Source of the DNA: Mycobacterium sp. E2479
GTDB lineage: Bacteria > Actinomycetota > Actinomycetes > Mycobacteriales > Mycobacteriaceae
DNA: 64,000 nt
Assembly (NCBI RefSeq): GCF_001667925.1
Contig: NZ_LZJR01000128.1
Location: forward strand, 1 to 64,000
Reading direction: 5' to 3'
Position numbers and translations under genes: made by a program. Of this stretch, positions 1 through 8,900 are shown piece by piece. Below the pieces are notes generated by a model. It was not told where the DNA came from and ran no database searches. It saw only the letters and a list, made by a program, of their open reading frames with translations. The number at the start of each line of letters is the position of its first letter. Positions within the stretch are counted from its first letter, which is position 1.

Positions 1-120
1 CACGACACCTACGCCGACGACGGCGCCATGATCGACAAGGGCGTCGCCTTCGCCTCCAGCCACCTGGCACTGGGCGGGCAGGCTCCGGTCGCGGCGCCGG
101 TGGGCGGGTTTGGCAGCTGA
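1..120 (+). CDS. C-terminal end of an unidentified protein (5' end outside window)
   Basis: An open frame runs from the first base to TGA at 118-120 and gives 39 residues, starting HDTYADDGAMIDKG and ending in an Ala/Gly/Pro-rich tail. The composition and the position close to the convergent amidase gene support a real 3' end. The visible piece has no motif that identifies a family, so no function is assigned. Confidence 0.5.
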   Translation, partial: HDTYADDGAMIDKGVAFASSHLALGGQAPVAAPVGGFGS

Positions 121-127
121 GGCGTCC

Positions 128-907
128 CTAGCCGGTCGGGGCTTTGGAGTTCAGGAAGGCGACTATCCCCTGGGTGACGGCGTCGGCATATTTCGCCCGG
201 CCGTCCGGACTTTCCATTCGGGCCAGGTCAGCGGCGTTTTTCATGTTGCCCAGTTCGACCAGGACCGCCGGGTACCGGGCCAGGTTCAGTCCCGCGAGGT
301 CGTCGCGACCGTACAGGCCGTCCGAGCCGATGTAGTTGGCCGGCTGTAAACCGGACTGGACCAAGGCATCCCGCATCGCATGCGCCAGCTGCACGGCGGG
401 TCCGGATTGGACGTCGTTGAGCGGCGGGCTGGAGTAGTTCACGTGGAATCCGCTGCCGGACGCAGGCCCACCGTCGGCATGGATGCTCACGATGGCGTCC
501 GGGTGCATGGCGTTGGCCGCCGCGGCGCGCTGGTCGATGCAGGGACCGACGCCGCCGTCGCTGTCGCGCGACAGCTGGGTTCGAACGCCCATCTGGTTCA
601 GTGCATCGTTGATCAATCCCACCACCGCCCAGGTGAACGCGTGCTCGGGATAGCCATCGTCGGCAGCGGCGCCCGACGTTTGACACGGCTTGGTGCCGCC
701 GCGCCCATTGGTGACCTGCTGGTTGATCGACGCGTCATTGACGGCGTTGTGACCCGGGTCGAGAAACACCGACATCCCGGCCACCCCGGCCTTTGCCCGC
801 GGGGTCGGCAGCAGTGCGCCGGCGGCGGCGATCACCGGCATCACACCGGCGACCTTCAGGACGTCGCGGCGGGCAACGGATCGCAGCCCACTTAGGCGAT
901 CACTCAC
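128..907 (-). CDS. Tat-exported N-acetylmuramoyl-L-alanine amidase (Amidase_3)
   Basis: This 259-residue protein should cleave the amide bond between N-acetylmuramic acid and the stem peptide of peptidoglycan outside the membrane. Residues 13-40 form a Tat-like signal (ARRDVLKVAG, a hydrophobic stretch, then an Ala-rich cleavage region). The Amidase_3 zinc ligands are visible: His53 in DPGHN, Glu88 in GYPEH and His143 in SIHADGG. The catalytic Glu218 lies in VELGN. Cys75 and Cys123 match the conserved disulfide pair of mycobacterial Ami1 (Rv3717). It resembles Ami1 throughout but has a Tat-type rather than a plain Sec leader, so it may be a paralogue and no symbol is given. It stands alone and converges on the gene at 1-120. 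Confidence 0.9.
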   Translation of the reverse strand: MSDRLSGLRSVARRDVLKVAGVMPVIAAAGALLPTPRAKAGVAGMSVFLDPGHNAVNDASINQQVTNGRGGTKPCQTSGAAADDGYPEHAFTWAVVGLINDALNQMGVRTQLSRDSDGGVGPCIDQRAAAANAMHPDAIVSIHADGGPASGSGFHVNYSSPPLNDVQSGPAVQLAHAMRDALVQSGLQPANYIGSDGLYGRDDLAGLNLARYPAVLVELGNMKNAADLARMESPDGRAKYADAVTQGIVAFLNSKAPTG

Positions 908-1083
908 CGCGCGATGGTAGCAATTCGCCCTTCGGCCGAGCCGCGGCGGTTGATGGTGCTGGTCGAAATGTACTGGCGTGCAATGGCATCGCGATCAGCC
1001 GCGCCCCGCGCGGGCGAGCAAACCTCGGAGTCATTCTCGCCGCCGGATGTCGACGTACTAAAAGGTATGTTACGGTCGGCGGC

Positions 1084-2253
1084 ATGTCCGTGGTCGAAAG
1101 CCGCCCTCTGCACGGCGTCACCGACGAGTTCGTCGCACGGCTGGCCGATCGCGCCGACGAGGCCGAGCGATTGCGGCGCCTACCCGCTCCGACCATCAGC
1201 GACTTCAGGCAGACCGACCTGTTTCGGTTGCTGCTGCCCGCCCGGTTCGGCGGCATCCAGGCCTCGTTTCCCGAACTCCTGCAACCGATTCGGCGGATGG
1301 CGCATGGCTGCGCATCGAGCGCCTGGACGCTCGGTTTCTACGCGCTGCACAACTGGATGCTGTCACTGTTCGATCCGCGCGCTCAGGACGAGGTTTTCGC
1401 GTCGGGCCCGGTGCTGGCGCCGGCTCCCCTGGCTCCCACCGGCCGCGGCGTCCCGGCCGACGGCGGAGTCCGCCTGACCGGCAGGTGGTCGTGGGCGACG
1501 GGCGCGATGGATGCCGATTGGGTGATCGTCGGCGTGCTCATCGAAAGGCAAGACCGGATCGATCCGGCGTTGGCCGTGCTGCCCGCCGAGCAGGCCGAGG
1601 TCGTCGACACCTGGCACACGGCCGGCATGCGCGGTACGGGCTCGCACGATCTCGTCATCACCGACGCGCTGGTGCCCGAGCATCGATTGGTCGCCGTGGC
1701 CGACATCTACGCCGGAACGGCACCGGGCGCGCGCGAGCACGGCGTCCCGACGTATCGGTGGCCGATGGTTCCGGCGCTGGCGCTGACGGCATCCATGCCG
1801 GTGCTCGGGGCCGCGGAGCGGGTGACCGAACTGTTCGCTGAACGGCTCAGCGGGCGCGTGCTGGCCTACAGCGGGGTGGCGCAAAAGGATCAGCCGGCTG
1901 CGCAGATCCGGCTGGGCGAGGCCCGGGTACGGCTGAATTCGCTGCGGGCATTGGTGGCCAAGACCGCCGACGACATCGAGGCGATTGTGGTCAGCGGGGA
2001 ACGGGTGAGCCGATCGGTGCGGGCCGACGCCCGGCTGGCGGCCGCGCGCACCGTGCACGAAAGTCGCGCGATCATCGCCGATCTCATGGAGGCCTCCGGC
2101 GCCAGCGTGCACTTCCTGTCGAACCCCATGCAGCGCGCCAAGCGCGACGTGGACATCGCCGCGGGGCACGTCGTGTTCGATTACGACACCAGCCGGGAGT
2201 TGGCCGGGGCGTTGGCGATCGGTGCGAAGATTTCACCCATCGCCATGATTTGA
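1084..2253 (+). CDS. Acyl-CoA dehydrogenase-like flavoprotein (HsaA/HpaB-type monooxygenase fold)
   Basis: The 389-residue product has the acyl-CoA dehydrogenase fold: a helical N-terminal domain (RLLLPARFGGIQ), a middle beta domain (GRWSWATGAMDADW, then a GMRGTGSHDLVI stretch) and a C-terminal four-helix domain. The GTGSHD segment is typical of the oxygen-using branch (HsaA, DszC-like flavin monooxygenases), which accepts reduced flavin from a partner reductase. No reductase lies beside it. The start at 1084 (MSVVESRPL) is chosen because the frame upstream is antisense-type sequence over the amidase promoter. Its 3' end overlaps the convergent TetR gene by 21 bases, and that TetR is a possible regulator. 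The substrate is unknown. Confidence 0.8.
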   Translation: MSVVESRPLHGVTDEFVARLADRADEAERLRRLPAPTISDFRQTDLFRLLLPARFGGIQASFPELLQPIRRMAHGCASSAWTLGFYALHNWMLSLFDPRAQDEVFASGPVLAPAPLAPTGRGVPADGGVRLTGRWSWATGAMDADWVIVGVLIERQDRIDPALAVLPAEQAEVVDTWHTAGMRGTGSHDLVITDALVPEHRLVAVADIYAGTAPGAREHGVPTYRWPMVPALALTASMPVLGAAERVTELFAERLSGRVLAYSGVAQKDQPAAQIRLGEARVRLNSLRALVAKTADDIEAIVVSGERVSRSVRADARLAAARTVHESRAIIADLMEASGASVHFLSNPMQRAKRDVDIAAGHVVFDYDTSRELAGALAIGAKISPIAMI

Positions 2254-2823
2254 GTTGTCCGTCTCGCCCAGCATCAGGGCCAGGAACCGTTCGCGCTGCG
2301 ACACCGACTGGGCCTGCTCGGCCGAGCTGGTGAGATGCAGCAGTCCGATTCCGGCCGCGAAGGTCAGTTCAGCGCGCAGCCGGGCGTCCTCGAGGCTGAA
2401 ACCGTAGTCGCTATAGGCCTTTATCACGGTGCGCAGCAGGAGCCGGTCGGTGGCGCGGATGCTTTCGGCGGCCACCGGGTCCACGCGGGCCCACTCGCGC
2501 ATCGCCCGCTCGAGCATCCAGTACTGCGGGCTGACCAGGGTTCGGGTCAGGGCCGACAGCCGTTCCCGGGGTGGCAGCCCGTCGAGCTCGCACAGCGCTT
2601 GGCGGTCCCGTTCGAGGAACTTGTTCCACGACTCGACCAGCGCGGCCCGATACTGCTCGATGTCCTCGAAGTGCCAGTAGAAGCTGCCGCGCGTGACGCC
2701 CGCCTGCTGGCAGAGGCGCTCGACTTTGAGTGCGCGCACCCCCTCCTCGGCGAGAACGGTATAACCCACCTCGAGCCAGTCTTCTGCGGACAGGCGGGTC
2801 GAAGGCTGCTTTCGCACCACCAC
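2233..2823 (-). CDS. TetR-family transcriptional regulator
   Basis: A 196-residue TetR protein. The N-terminal helix-turn-helix is clear (residues about 12-58, with GVTRGSFYWHFEDI as recognition helix and following helix). The C-terminal ligand domain is helical and unassigned. It converges on the flavoprotein gene at 1084-2253 with a 21-base overlap. It sits just upstream of two carboxymuconolactone-decarboxylase-family genes on the same strand, 10 bases from the first by gene end. It could regulate either neighbour. Confidence 0.88.
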   Translation of the reverse strand: MVVRKQPSTRLSAEDWLEVGYTVLAEEGVRALKVERLCQQAGVTRGSFYWHFEDIEQYRAALVESWNKFLERDRQALCELDGLPPRERLSALTRTLVSPQYWMLERAMREWARVDPVAAESIRATDRLLLRTVIKAYSDYGFSLEDARLRAELTFAAGIGLLHLTSSAEQAQSVSQRERFLALMLGETDNSNHGDG

Positions 2824-2833
2824 ACCATGCAGG

Positions 2834-3394
2834 TTACGGGAGGCGTTCCTGGCTCGTCGGCGGAACCGGGAGTCGGGCGGTGTCGTCGAGGTCGACGTCG
2901 AGCGCGTTGAGCATCAGCGCCAGGCCGGCATATCGGCTGATGACCATCAACGCTTCCATGGTGGCCTCCGAGCCGAGGGCAGTGTGCACCTGGTCGAACA
3001 GCGGGGCCGCGACGCGGCGGGAAGTCACCAGCTCGGTCGTCAGGCGCAGCACCGCCAGCTCGGTGGAGTCGAATTGTCCCGTTTGCCAATCGGACTCGGA
3101 GGTGACAGCGTCGATGGTGGCGGTGTCTACTCCGACCGTTTGCGCGACGTCTCGGTGTTGTCCCAGTTCGTATGCGCACTCCATGAGATAGGCGGTGCGC
3201 AGCACGATCAGTTCGCGAAGCCTTCTCGGCAACACTGGGCTGGTCAGGGCGGCGTCGCCGGCCACCATCCAGCCGGTGAACACCTTCTCGGCGTTGGCCA
3301 GTGCGCGGTAGACGTTGAGATTGCCCCGCCGCACGGTCAATTCGCGGGCGAGTTCGGTCATGTCTTCGGGCCGGCGATAAGGGACGCGGGTCAT
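2834..3394 (-). CDS. Carboxymuconolactone decarboxylase family protein (AhpD-like)
   Basis: A 186-residue protein of the CMD/AhpD fold, recognised by the central helical segment (LRELIVLRTAYLMECAYEL, then QHRDVAQ) and the C-terminal LALMLNALDVDLDD. The usual CxxC pair of AhpD is absent: the motif region reads MECAYELGQH, with a single Cys and the conserved His. A thiol peroxidase role is therefore uncertain. The start ATG at 3394 overlaps the stop of the next gene upstream (ATGA), which implies translational coupling with its paralogue. Together they probably form a hetero-oligomer or a pair of paralogous small enzymes. Confidence 0.82.
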   Translation of the reverse strand: MTRVPYRRPEDMTELARELTVRRGNLNVYRALANAEKVFTGWMVAGDAALTSPVLPRRLRELIVLRTAYLMECAYELGQHRDVAQTVGVDTATIDAVTSESDWQTGQFDSTELAVLRLTTELVTSRRVAAPLFDQVHTALGSEATMEALMVISRYAGLALMLNALDVDLDDTARLPVPPTSQERLP

Positions 3395-3909
3395 TTCGCG
3401 TCGATGTCGAGGTCGACGGCGTTGAGCACCAGCGCCAGGCCGTAGTAACAGCTGACGATCATCAGCAATTCGGTGAGCGCCTCGTCGCCAAGCAGGGTGT
3501 GGGCAGTGGCGAAGGTGTCGTCGCTGAGCCGGCGGGTGGTGCACAATTCTGTGACGGTGTCGATGACGGTGCGTTCGTCGTCGCTGAATCCGGCCGCGTC
3601 CAGGTCCGCGTTGTTTTGTAGGGCGTCGATTTGTTGGTCGTTGAGTCCCGCCCTGCGGGCGAAGATCACGTGCTGGGCGAGTTCATAGGGCGAGTCCTGC
3701 AGATGCGCCACCCGCAGAATAATGACTTCGCGCATCCGTGGGGTGAAGGTGGGGCTCTCGAAAAGCTGGCCGGCCATCTGTGCCCATCCGTCAAACACGT
3801 TGGGGGCGTTGGCCAGCAGTCGTAGGACGTTGAGGGTGTCGGGACGCGTCAGCAGCTCCCGGATTTGTTCCGGTTGTCCGTCCGCGCTGGCCAGAGACAT
3901 TCGCGTCAT
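3391..3909 (-). CDS. Carboxymuconolactone decarboxylase family protein, paralogue of the next gene
   Basis: The 172-residue product shares the CMD core with its neighbour (REVIILRVAHLQDSPYELAQ; LALVLNAVDLDID). It has no Cys in the CMD motif: the position reads LQDSPYEL, so an AhpD-type redox pair is missing. I chose ATG 3909 because AAAGGG lies about nine bases upstream. A GTG at 3960 would add 17 residues but has no spaced Shine-Dalgarno. Its stop overlaps the downstream paralogue's start, so the two are co-translated. The substrate is unknown; related mycobacterial proteins sit near lipid or sterol enzymes. Confidence 0.8.
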   Translation of the reverse strand: MTRMSLASADGQPEQIRELLTRPDTLNVLRLLANAPNVFDGWAQMAGQLFESPTFTPRMREVIILRVAHLQDSPYELAQHVIFARRAGLNDQQIDALQNNADLDAAGFSDDERTVIDTVTELCTTRRLSDDTFATAHTLLGDEALTELLMIVSCYYGLALVLNAVDLDIDAK

Positions 3910-4108
3910 CCGCCGAGGCCCTTTCTCGTCCAGGAAGGATCCCTCGACTGTAGTGAACACCTCGGTTCGGATGTATAGAGCGTTGCCGAAAACTGCTAGC
4001 TCATGTGCTATCGCTTTCGGGCTCTACCCGCGGACCCGGCGCCCACTGCACGGCCACTTCGATTGCGTTTGATTGCGAGTTATTTCGCTTTCGCGCCGTC
4101 GCCGACCG

Positions 4109-4783
4109 TCATTTGGTCACGATAGCCGAGTTGTAGTTAGGGGCCCACGCCTGATCGAAGACCGCGATGGGAACCTGCTCGTCGCGGCCTGTACTGATGC
4201 CGCTGTCGTTGAGATGCACCACACCAGCCTTGCTGTCAATGCCGGTGACCACCACGAAGTGGTTCGCAGAGTTTCGCTTCCCGGGCCGGTTCCAAATTGT
4301 TTCGGCATTGAGGATGACGATGACCTTGTGGTTCCCGCCCAACTTGCGCGCCACAGCGTCGGTATCGGTCTGAATGTTGTCGGCTCTGATCCAGTAGTGC
4401 CACAGCAGTACCGGAAGGTCGGCGATATTGGTTGTGCCCGCTGGCTTCCAAATCGGCCCGTGACCCGCTGTGCTGGGTGTGTTTTCGGCCAAAGTGATCA
4501 TCTGCTGCTCTGTTGGTTCGCGTCCCGTAATCTGGCCGACCACATCGGCCACCGCCATTTCCCCACAGTCGGAACCGCGTTGCTCGCGCCAGTAGGGCGC
4601 GGCGGCGACGGGATCGCCATACATTCCCAACTCATGGTCGGCGTCGGGGACGGGAGCGCCCGGGTTGGCGTGCACCCCAGCGGCCAGAATCACCGGCGCC
4701 GCAGCAATCGTGGCGGACAACAAAGCGACCCGGCCGACCGTTCGTGCGGCGCCGGCGACCTTTGCCCGCGTAGTGCTCGTCAT
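4109..4783 (-). CDS. Secreted C39-like cysteine peptidase family protein
   Basis: A 224-residue exported protein. Residues 1 to about 40 form a signal peptide (Arg/Lys, then VALLSATIAAAPVILAAG, ending near VHANPG). The mature part has the papain-like C39 layout: a Cys in GSDCGEMAVADVVG, a His in NHFVVVTG and an Asp or Asn in HLNDSG. These are the expected catalytic triad. The start at 4783 follows GGAG at good spacing and gives a proper signal. An open frame continues upstream to 4993 but would bury the signal. It resembles the M. tuberculosis exported protein Rv0320 from memory. The target is unknown; cell-wall or secreted peptide processing is possible. Confidence 0.75.
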   Translation of the reverse strand: MTSTTRAKVAGAARTVGRVALLSATIAAAPVILAAGVHANPGAPVPDADHELGMYGDPVAAAPYWREQRGSDCGEMAVADVVGQITGREPTEQQMITLAENTPSTAGHGPIWKPAGTTNIADLPVLLWHYWIRADNIQTDTDAVARKLGGNHKVIVILNAETIWNRPGKRNSANHFVVVTGIDSKAGVVHLNDSGISTGRDEQVPIAVFDQAWAPNYNSAIVTK

Positions 4784-5098
4784 GGGTGTCCGCTCCGGGG
4801 CCGCCGCGACGGCGTGTAAATGTGACGAAAGAGGTGCAGGTTGTGGCCCTGGACGGAGATTGACAGAAAGTTGGCGCAAATACCCCACCGACACGCAGGT
4901 AGTTATCAATCGGGTAGCCGTAAGGCCCCAGAGTGCGCGGCGCACGACGAGCACCCCGGCGGCCAGTGCGAGCTCAGACGGCTTGGGGCGCATTGGCTTC
5001 CGGTCGTGGAAGTCGTGCTGAGTTGCTGTCTGCGCTCGCGAGAGGCAACCGCGTCACGGCTACGACCTTAGGTATTGCGGTATGCGCAGGAGGTCGCG
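4784..5098. other. Non-coding interval of about 315 bases
   Basis: It lies upstream of the C39-like gene and downstream of the EcsC-like gene, both on the minus strand. It should contain the promoter of the peptidase gene. I see no convincing small gene, hairpin with T-run or repeat. A minus-strand frame stays open through much of it, which in this GC-rich DNA is not evidence of coding. Confidence 0.5.
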
Positions 5099-5680
5099 TT
5101 AGTACTCTAGAGCGCTGTCAAACGCCTTCCGCGTTGCTTTGATGACGCCTCGTGCCATTAGAAAGTTTCCGCCACCGCCAATGGCAACTCCAAGACCGAA
5201 CGGCGCCGCGCACCCAAGCACGATGATTCCACGCTTCGTCCCGTACTTGGTGATGAAGTGCCTACCAAGAACACGGTTGATCCGATTGATGGTCTCCATC
5301 GGCACCGCCCGCACGCTGCGCGCGCCAAGGTGAGATCCCGTTCGTCCGGCAGCTTTGGAGACACCCCCCGCCATCCCGCCGCCCGTTAGGACCATCAGGA
5401 GCAGGGCATGTTGCCGCTCATAATTTTCGACGCGTATCCCATAGATACTCGCCACAGCCAGCACGTGCGCGGCGCTAGCCGTAAGGAAGAAGCCTCCGTC
5501 ACCAACTCCGCTGGCAAGCGCAGCGACAGTGCCGGCCCCAGGTGCGGCTGCGACACCACCTGTTGCGGCGCCCGTGGTTGTTACAGTCGTTGAGAATAAG
5601 GTTTCGAGCTTTTTGATCCGAACCTCGTCAGCTGCGTCGGGGTACTGCGCACGCAACTTATCGACGGCGCCGCCTGCCAA
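5099..5680 (-). CDS. EcsC-like membrane-associated protein, 5' end probably disrupted
   Basis: The 193-residue frame is rich in Gly/Ala and has three hydrophobic blocks (around ASGVGDGGFFLTASAAHVLA, ALLLMVLTGGGMAGG and VLGCAAPFGLGVAIGGGGNF). The order resembles EcsC-family proteins (AxxYG, then ExxRxxALLLxVL). This is a tentative family call and no biochemical role is assigned. The only in-frame start is TTG 5680, yet coding-like sequence (SVVAEQASKL) continues upstream until a TGA at 5726-5728. Another frame above that point also looks coding (ADRLAVVEV). A frameshift near the C-run at 5710-5716 would join the two, so this may be a damaged gene. Confidence 0.5.
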   Translation of the reverse strand: MAGGAVDKLRAQYPDAADEVRIKKLETLFSTTVTTTGAATGGVAAAPGAGTVAALASGVGDGGFFLTASAAHVLAVASIYGIRVENYERQHALLLMVLTGGGMAGGVSKAAGRTGSHLGARSVRAVPMETINRINRVLGRHFITKYGTKRGIIVLGCAAPFGLGVAIGGGGNFLMARGVIKATRKAFDSALEY

Positions 5681-5994
5681 CTTGGATGCTTGTTCGGCGA
5701 CGACCGACGGGGGCGCCGAATTACTTCAACCACAGCCAACCGGTCCGCGGGCGGCGGCGCGTCGAGTCCCGCACTGACGCCGATCGATGAACCACTTGTC
5801 TGGCCGGTAGATACCGGATTCGTGTGTTACCCCCGTCGGGGGGACCGCCACACCCCCGTCGGGGGCATGCCAAGGGTTATGGCTATCGGATTCGGCATCG
5901 AGGCGGCGGCCTCGTCATCGGGGATTGCTTCGACCACCGTCGGCCATCTGTGCTTCAGATCTTTAACCGACTGGCGCTGCGATGTACATAATTA
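5681..5994. repeat. Interval of about 314 bases with two adjacent CCCCCGTCGGGG palindromes
   Basis: Two near-identical self-complementary blocks, CCCCCGTCGGGGG, lie at 5830-5843 and 5853-5865. A 9-base spacer separates them. They sit between the EcsC-like gene and the 3' end of the helicase gene, where an intergenic transcript structure or protein site would fit. The part next to 5681-5790 may hold the displaced 5' codons of the EcsC-like gene. The remainder shows nothing I can name. Confidence 0.5.
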
Positions 5995-8900
5995 TCACGC
6001 CACAACCGCCCGCGACGCCATGAACACTTCGGTCGGCATAGGCTGACGCAGCCGCCAGGTAATCGCCATTGGCCGGTCACCTTCGTGCGAAACGTAGTCA
6101 GCAGGGCCGAGGAACACATACGGCGCCGTGCCTAAGGCGTCGGTCTTGGTCTCCCGGACGAACAAGAGTACGTGCGAGCCACCTTGTCGGTGATTGATGT
6201 AGCGCTGCCCCGTCTTCGACATTGCAGAGGTGGTCGACTGCGATTCCCAATGGAAAAGGTTGGAGCTAAGCGCGAAGTCGCGATACATCGTCGTTGGTGA
6301 GTAATCGGTTGAAGTCTTCCTCAGGGTGATCAGGAAGGCATCAGTGTTTGTCGATTCACACCATGCCACACCCTCACGCATGGTGCTCGGTGTACGCCGC
6401 AGCGAAGCAAATTCAAGAGCAGCTAGGATCTCTTCGCGTGAGTAGCTTGCGTGTACTCCCAGCGGCACATCGGCCAACGACGTAATGAGCTCCCCTAAGG
6501 GGTAGGTGCTGCGCCGCGCGGCGTCGAAAGCAAGGTCGATGACCTGACGCATCTCGTCGACCACAGGCTCGTTCTTCAACGCTGCGAGGCCTGCTGCCAC
6601 GCTGTCGAACCGGCCGCCGTCGGGAAACAGTGAGAAGAAAAGCATCTCGGCCAGCCGCTCGTCAGATCTATTGTCGCGCCGAGCGTCTCCATTCAGGATT
6701 GCGAGGTAAGCAGCACGACGACGCCGGTCATCGACGTGCGCGAGCGCGCGGACACGCTTAATTAACTCACGTTCGCGCGGACCGGGCGCGCCAATAGGCT
6801 TGCCGGCGTCGCGGCACAACGTCGTCCACGACCTACCGGTGCGCAGCACATCTTCCAGGCCGCGGCCAGAATCATCGAGGTAAGAGCCAAGTTCGTCATT
6901 GGGGTGCGCGCGCACCTCGGAGACCAGTGCCGCCCACCGCGGCGCTAACTGCTGGCGGATGTTTTGCAGGACCAGCTCCTGCGACACCGAGTCCAGCACG
7001 ATCTGGCTCCCTGATGGCAGGAATGGGAAACCCTGCTCCACTTGCCGCATCAGCTGTTTGCGGCCCAGCCCTGTCAACGCGCGAAAGCGTTGGTCAAAGC
7101 GGAACTCACGACGTTGGTGCCCAACGAAATCCAAGGCGGTGAGCACTGTTTTGCCCTCCGTCAACCGCAGACCACGGCCAAGTTGCTGTAGGAAGACGGT
7201 GGCACTCTCGGTGGGTCGGAGAAACAACACTGTGTCGACCTCAGGAATGTCGAGCCCTTCGTTGAACAGGTCAACGGCGAAGAGAACGTTAATCCTTCGC
7301 TCGCGTAAGTCTTTTAGTGCCGCCTGCCGTTCGGCGGTCGCAGTGTCCGCTGACACCGCTCGGGCCGGTACCCCCGCGGCGACGAATCGATCCGCCATGT
7401 AGCGGGCGTGCTCGACGCTCACGCAGAAACCTAGAGCACGCGTCGCGGCCACATCGGGCACCTTGTCCCGAAGTTCCTTGAGCACAATCCGCGTCCGGGC
7501 ATCGTTGCCCGTGTAGAGATTGCTAAGTGCCGATAGCTCGTATCCGCCGCGCCTCCATTGCAAGTCATCCAGGTCGACACCGTCATGAATCCCGAAGTAG
7601 TGGAACGGGCACAACAGGTGCTGCTCAAGCGCATCCCAGAGTCGAAGTTCGGCGGCCACTCGCCAGTCAAAGAGCTCTCGCACGTCCACCCCGTCGCCGC
7701 GTTCGGGCGTTGCGGTCAGGCCCAAAAGTTCAAGGGGCCGGACATGATTCAGCAGCCGCCGATATGACGCGGCCTCCGCGTGGTGGAACTCATCGATCAC
7801 CACCACGTCGAAGTGGTCGGACTCGATGGCGGCGAGTCGTTCAGCGGACAATGACTGGATGCTGGCGAAGACATGGCGCCAGCGATTCGGCAGGTCTCCG
7901 CCTACAAGCAGTTCACCGAAGGTCGACTCGGTCAGCACCTCCTGATACATCCGCCGTGCCTGCGTGAGGATTTCCTTGCGGTGAGCCACGAAGAGCAGCG
8001 TCAAGTCGCGCCCGTGCCGTTCTTTCACGAGCCGGCGATAATCCAGTGCGGCGACCACAGTCTTCCCTGTCCCGGTGGCGGCCACGATCAGGTTGCGATG
8101 CCGATCATGCAGCGTCCGCTCTGCGTCAAGTTCCTCGAGCATCTCTGCCTGGAACGGCTTCGGGTGCACCTCGAGACCGGAAAGGGTAACTGCGAGACCG
8201 TCCCTTTGGCGTCCACCGGCGGCGATGTCAAGGGCCGCCCGCAACCGTTCGCCATCCGACGACGGCTCATAAGGGTTGAATTCCGTGTTTTCCCAGTATG
8301 ATTCGAAGGTCGCGCGAAACTTATCCAGCAGATGCGGCGTCGACACCGCCGAGAGTCGCACATTCCACTCCAGCCCATCGACTAGTGCGGCGTGCGACAG
8401 GTTGCTCGACCCTACATACGCGGTGTGGAAGCCAGTGTTGCGGCGCAGCAACCACGCCTTGGCATGCAGTCGTGTGCGCTGTGTTTCGTAGTTGACCCGC
8501 ACCTCGGCACCGAACTCCTCGACTAAAGCGTCAAGGGCGCGCGCGTCGGTGGCGCCGAGGTAGGTCGTCGTAATGACCCGCACGGGAACGTTACGCAGTC
8601 GCAGGTCATTCAGTTCATCTGCTAACAACCGCAAACCCTGCCACTTAACGAACGCGCATAGCAGATCCACCTGATCGGCGCTGGCAAGTTCGGCGCGCAA
8701 CTCGGCAGCCAACGTCGGCTCGTTGTGCGCGTTGGTCATCAACGCTGTGTCCGACAACGGAGTGACGGGCCGAAGTAAAGGGACGGCACCGAGCCGGTCC
8801 ACTCTCATGACCTCGTCGAGTCGCTCGATCCTCCCGGGCTCGCGTTGATACATCGCCTCGGAGATCACATCTTGGTTAGGCAGCGCCGCCAGTATCCGGT

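Noticed and set aside
4784..4993. N-terminal extension of the C39-like protein by 70 residues
   Set aside because: It would place the signal peptide internally, while ATG 4783 has a good ribosome site and a proper signal.
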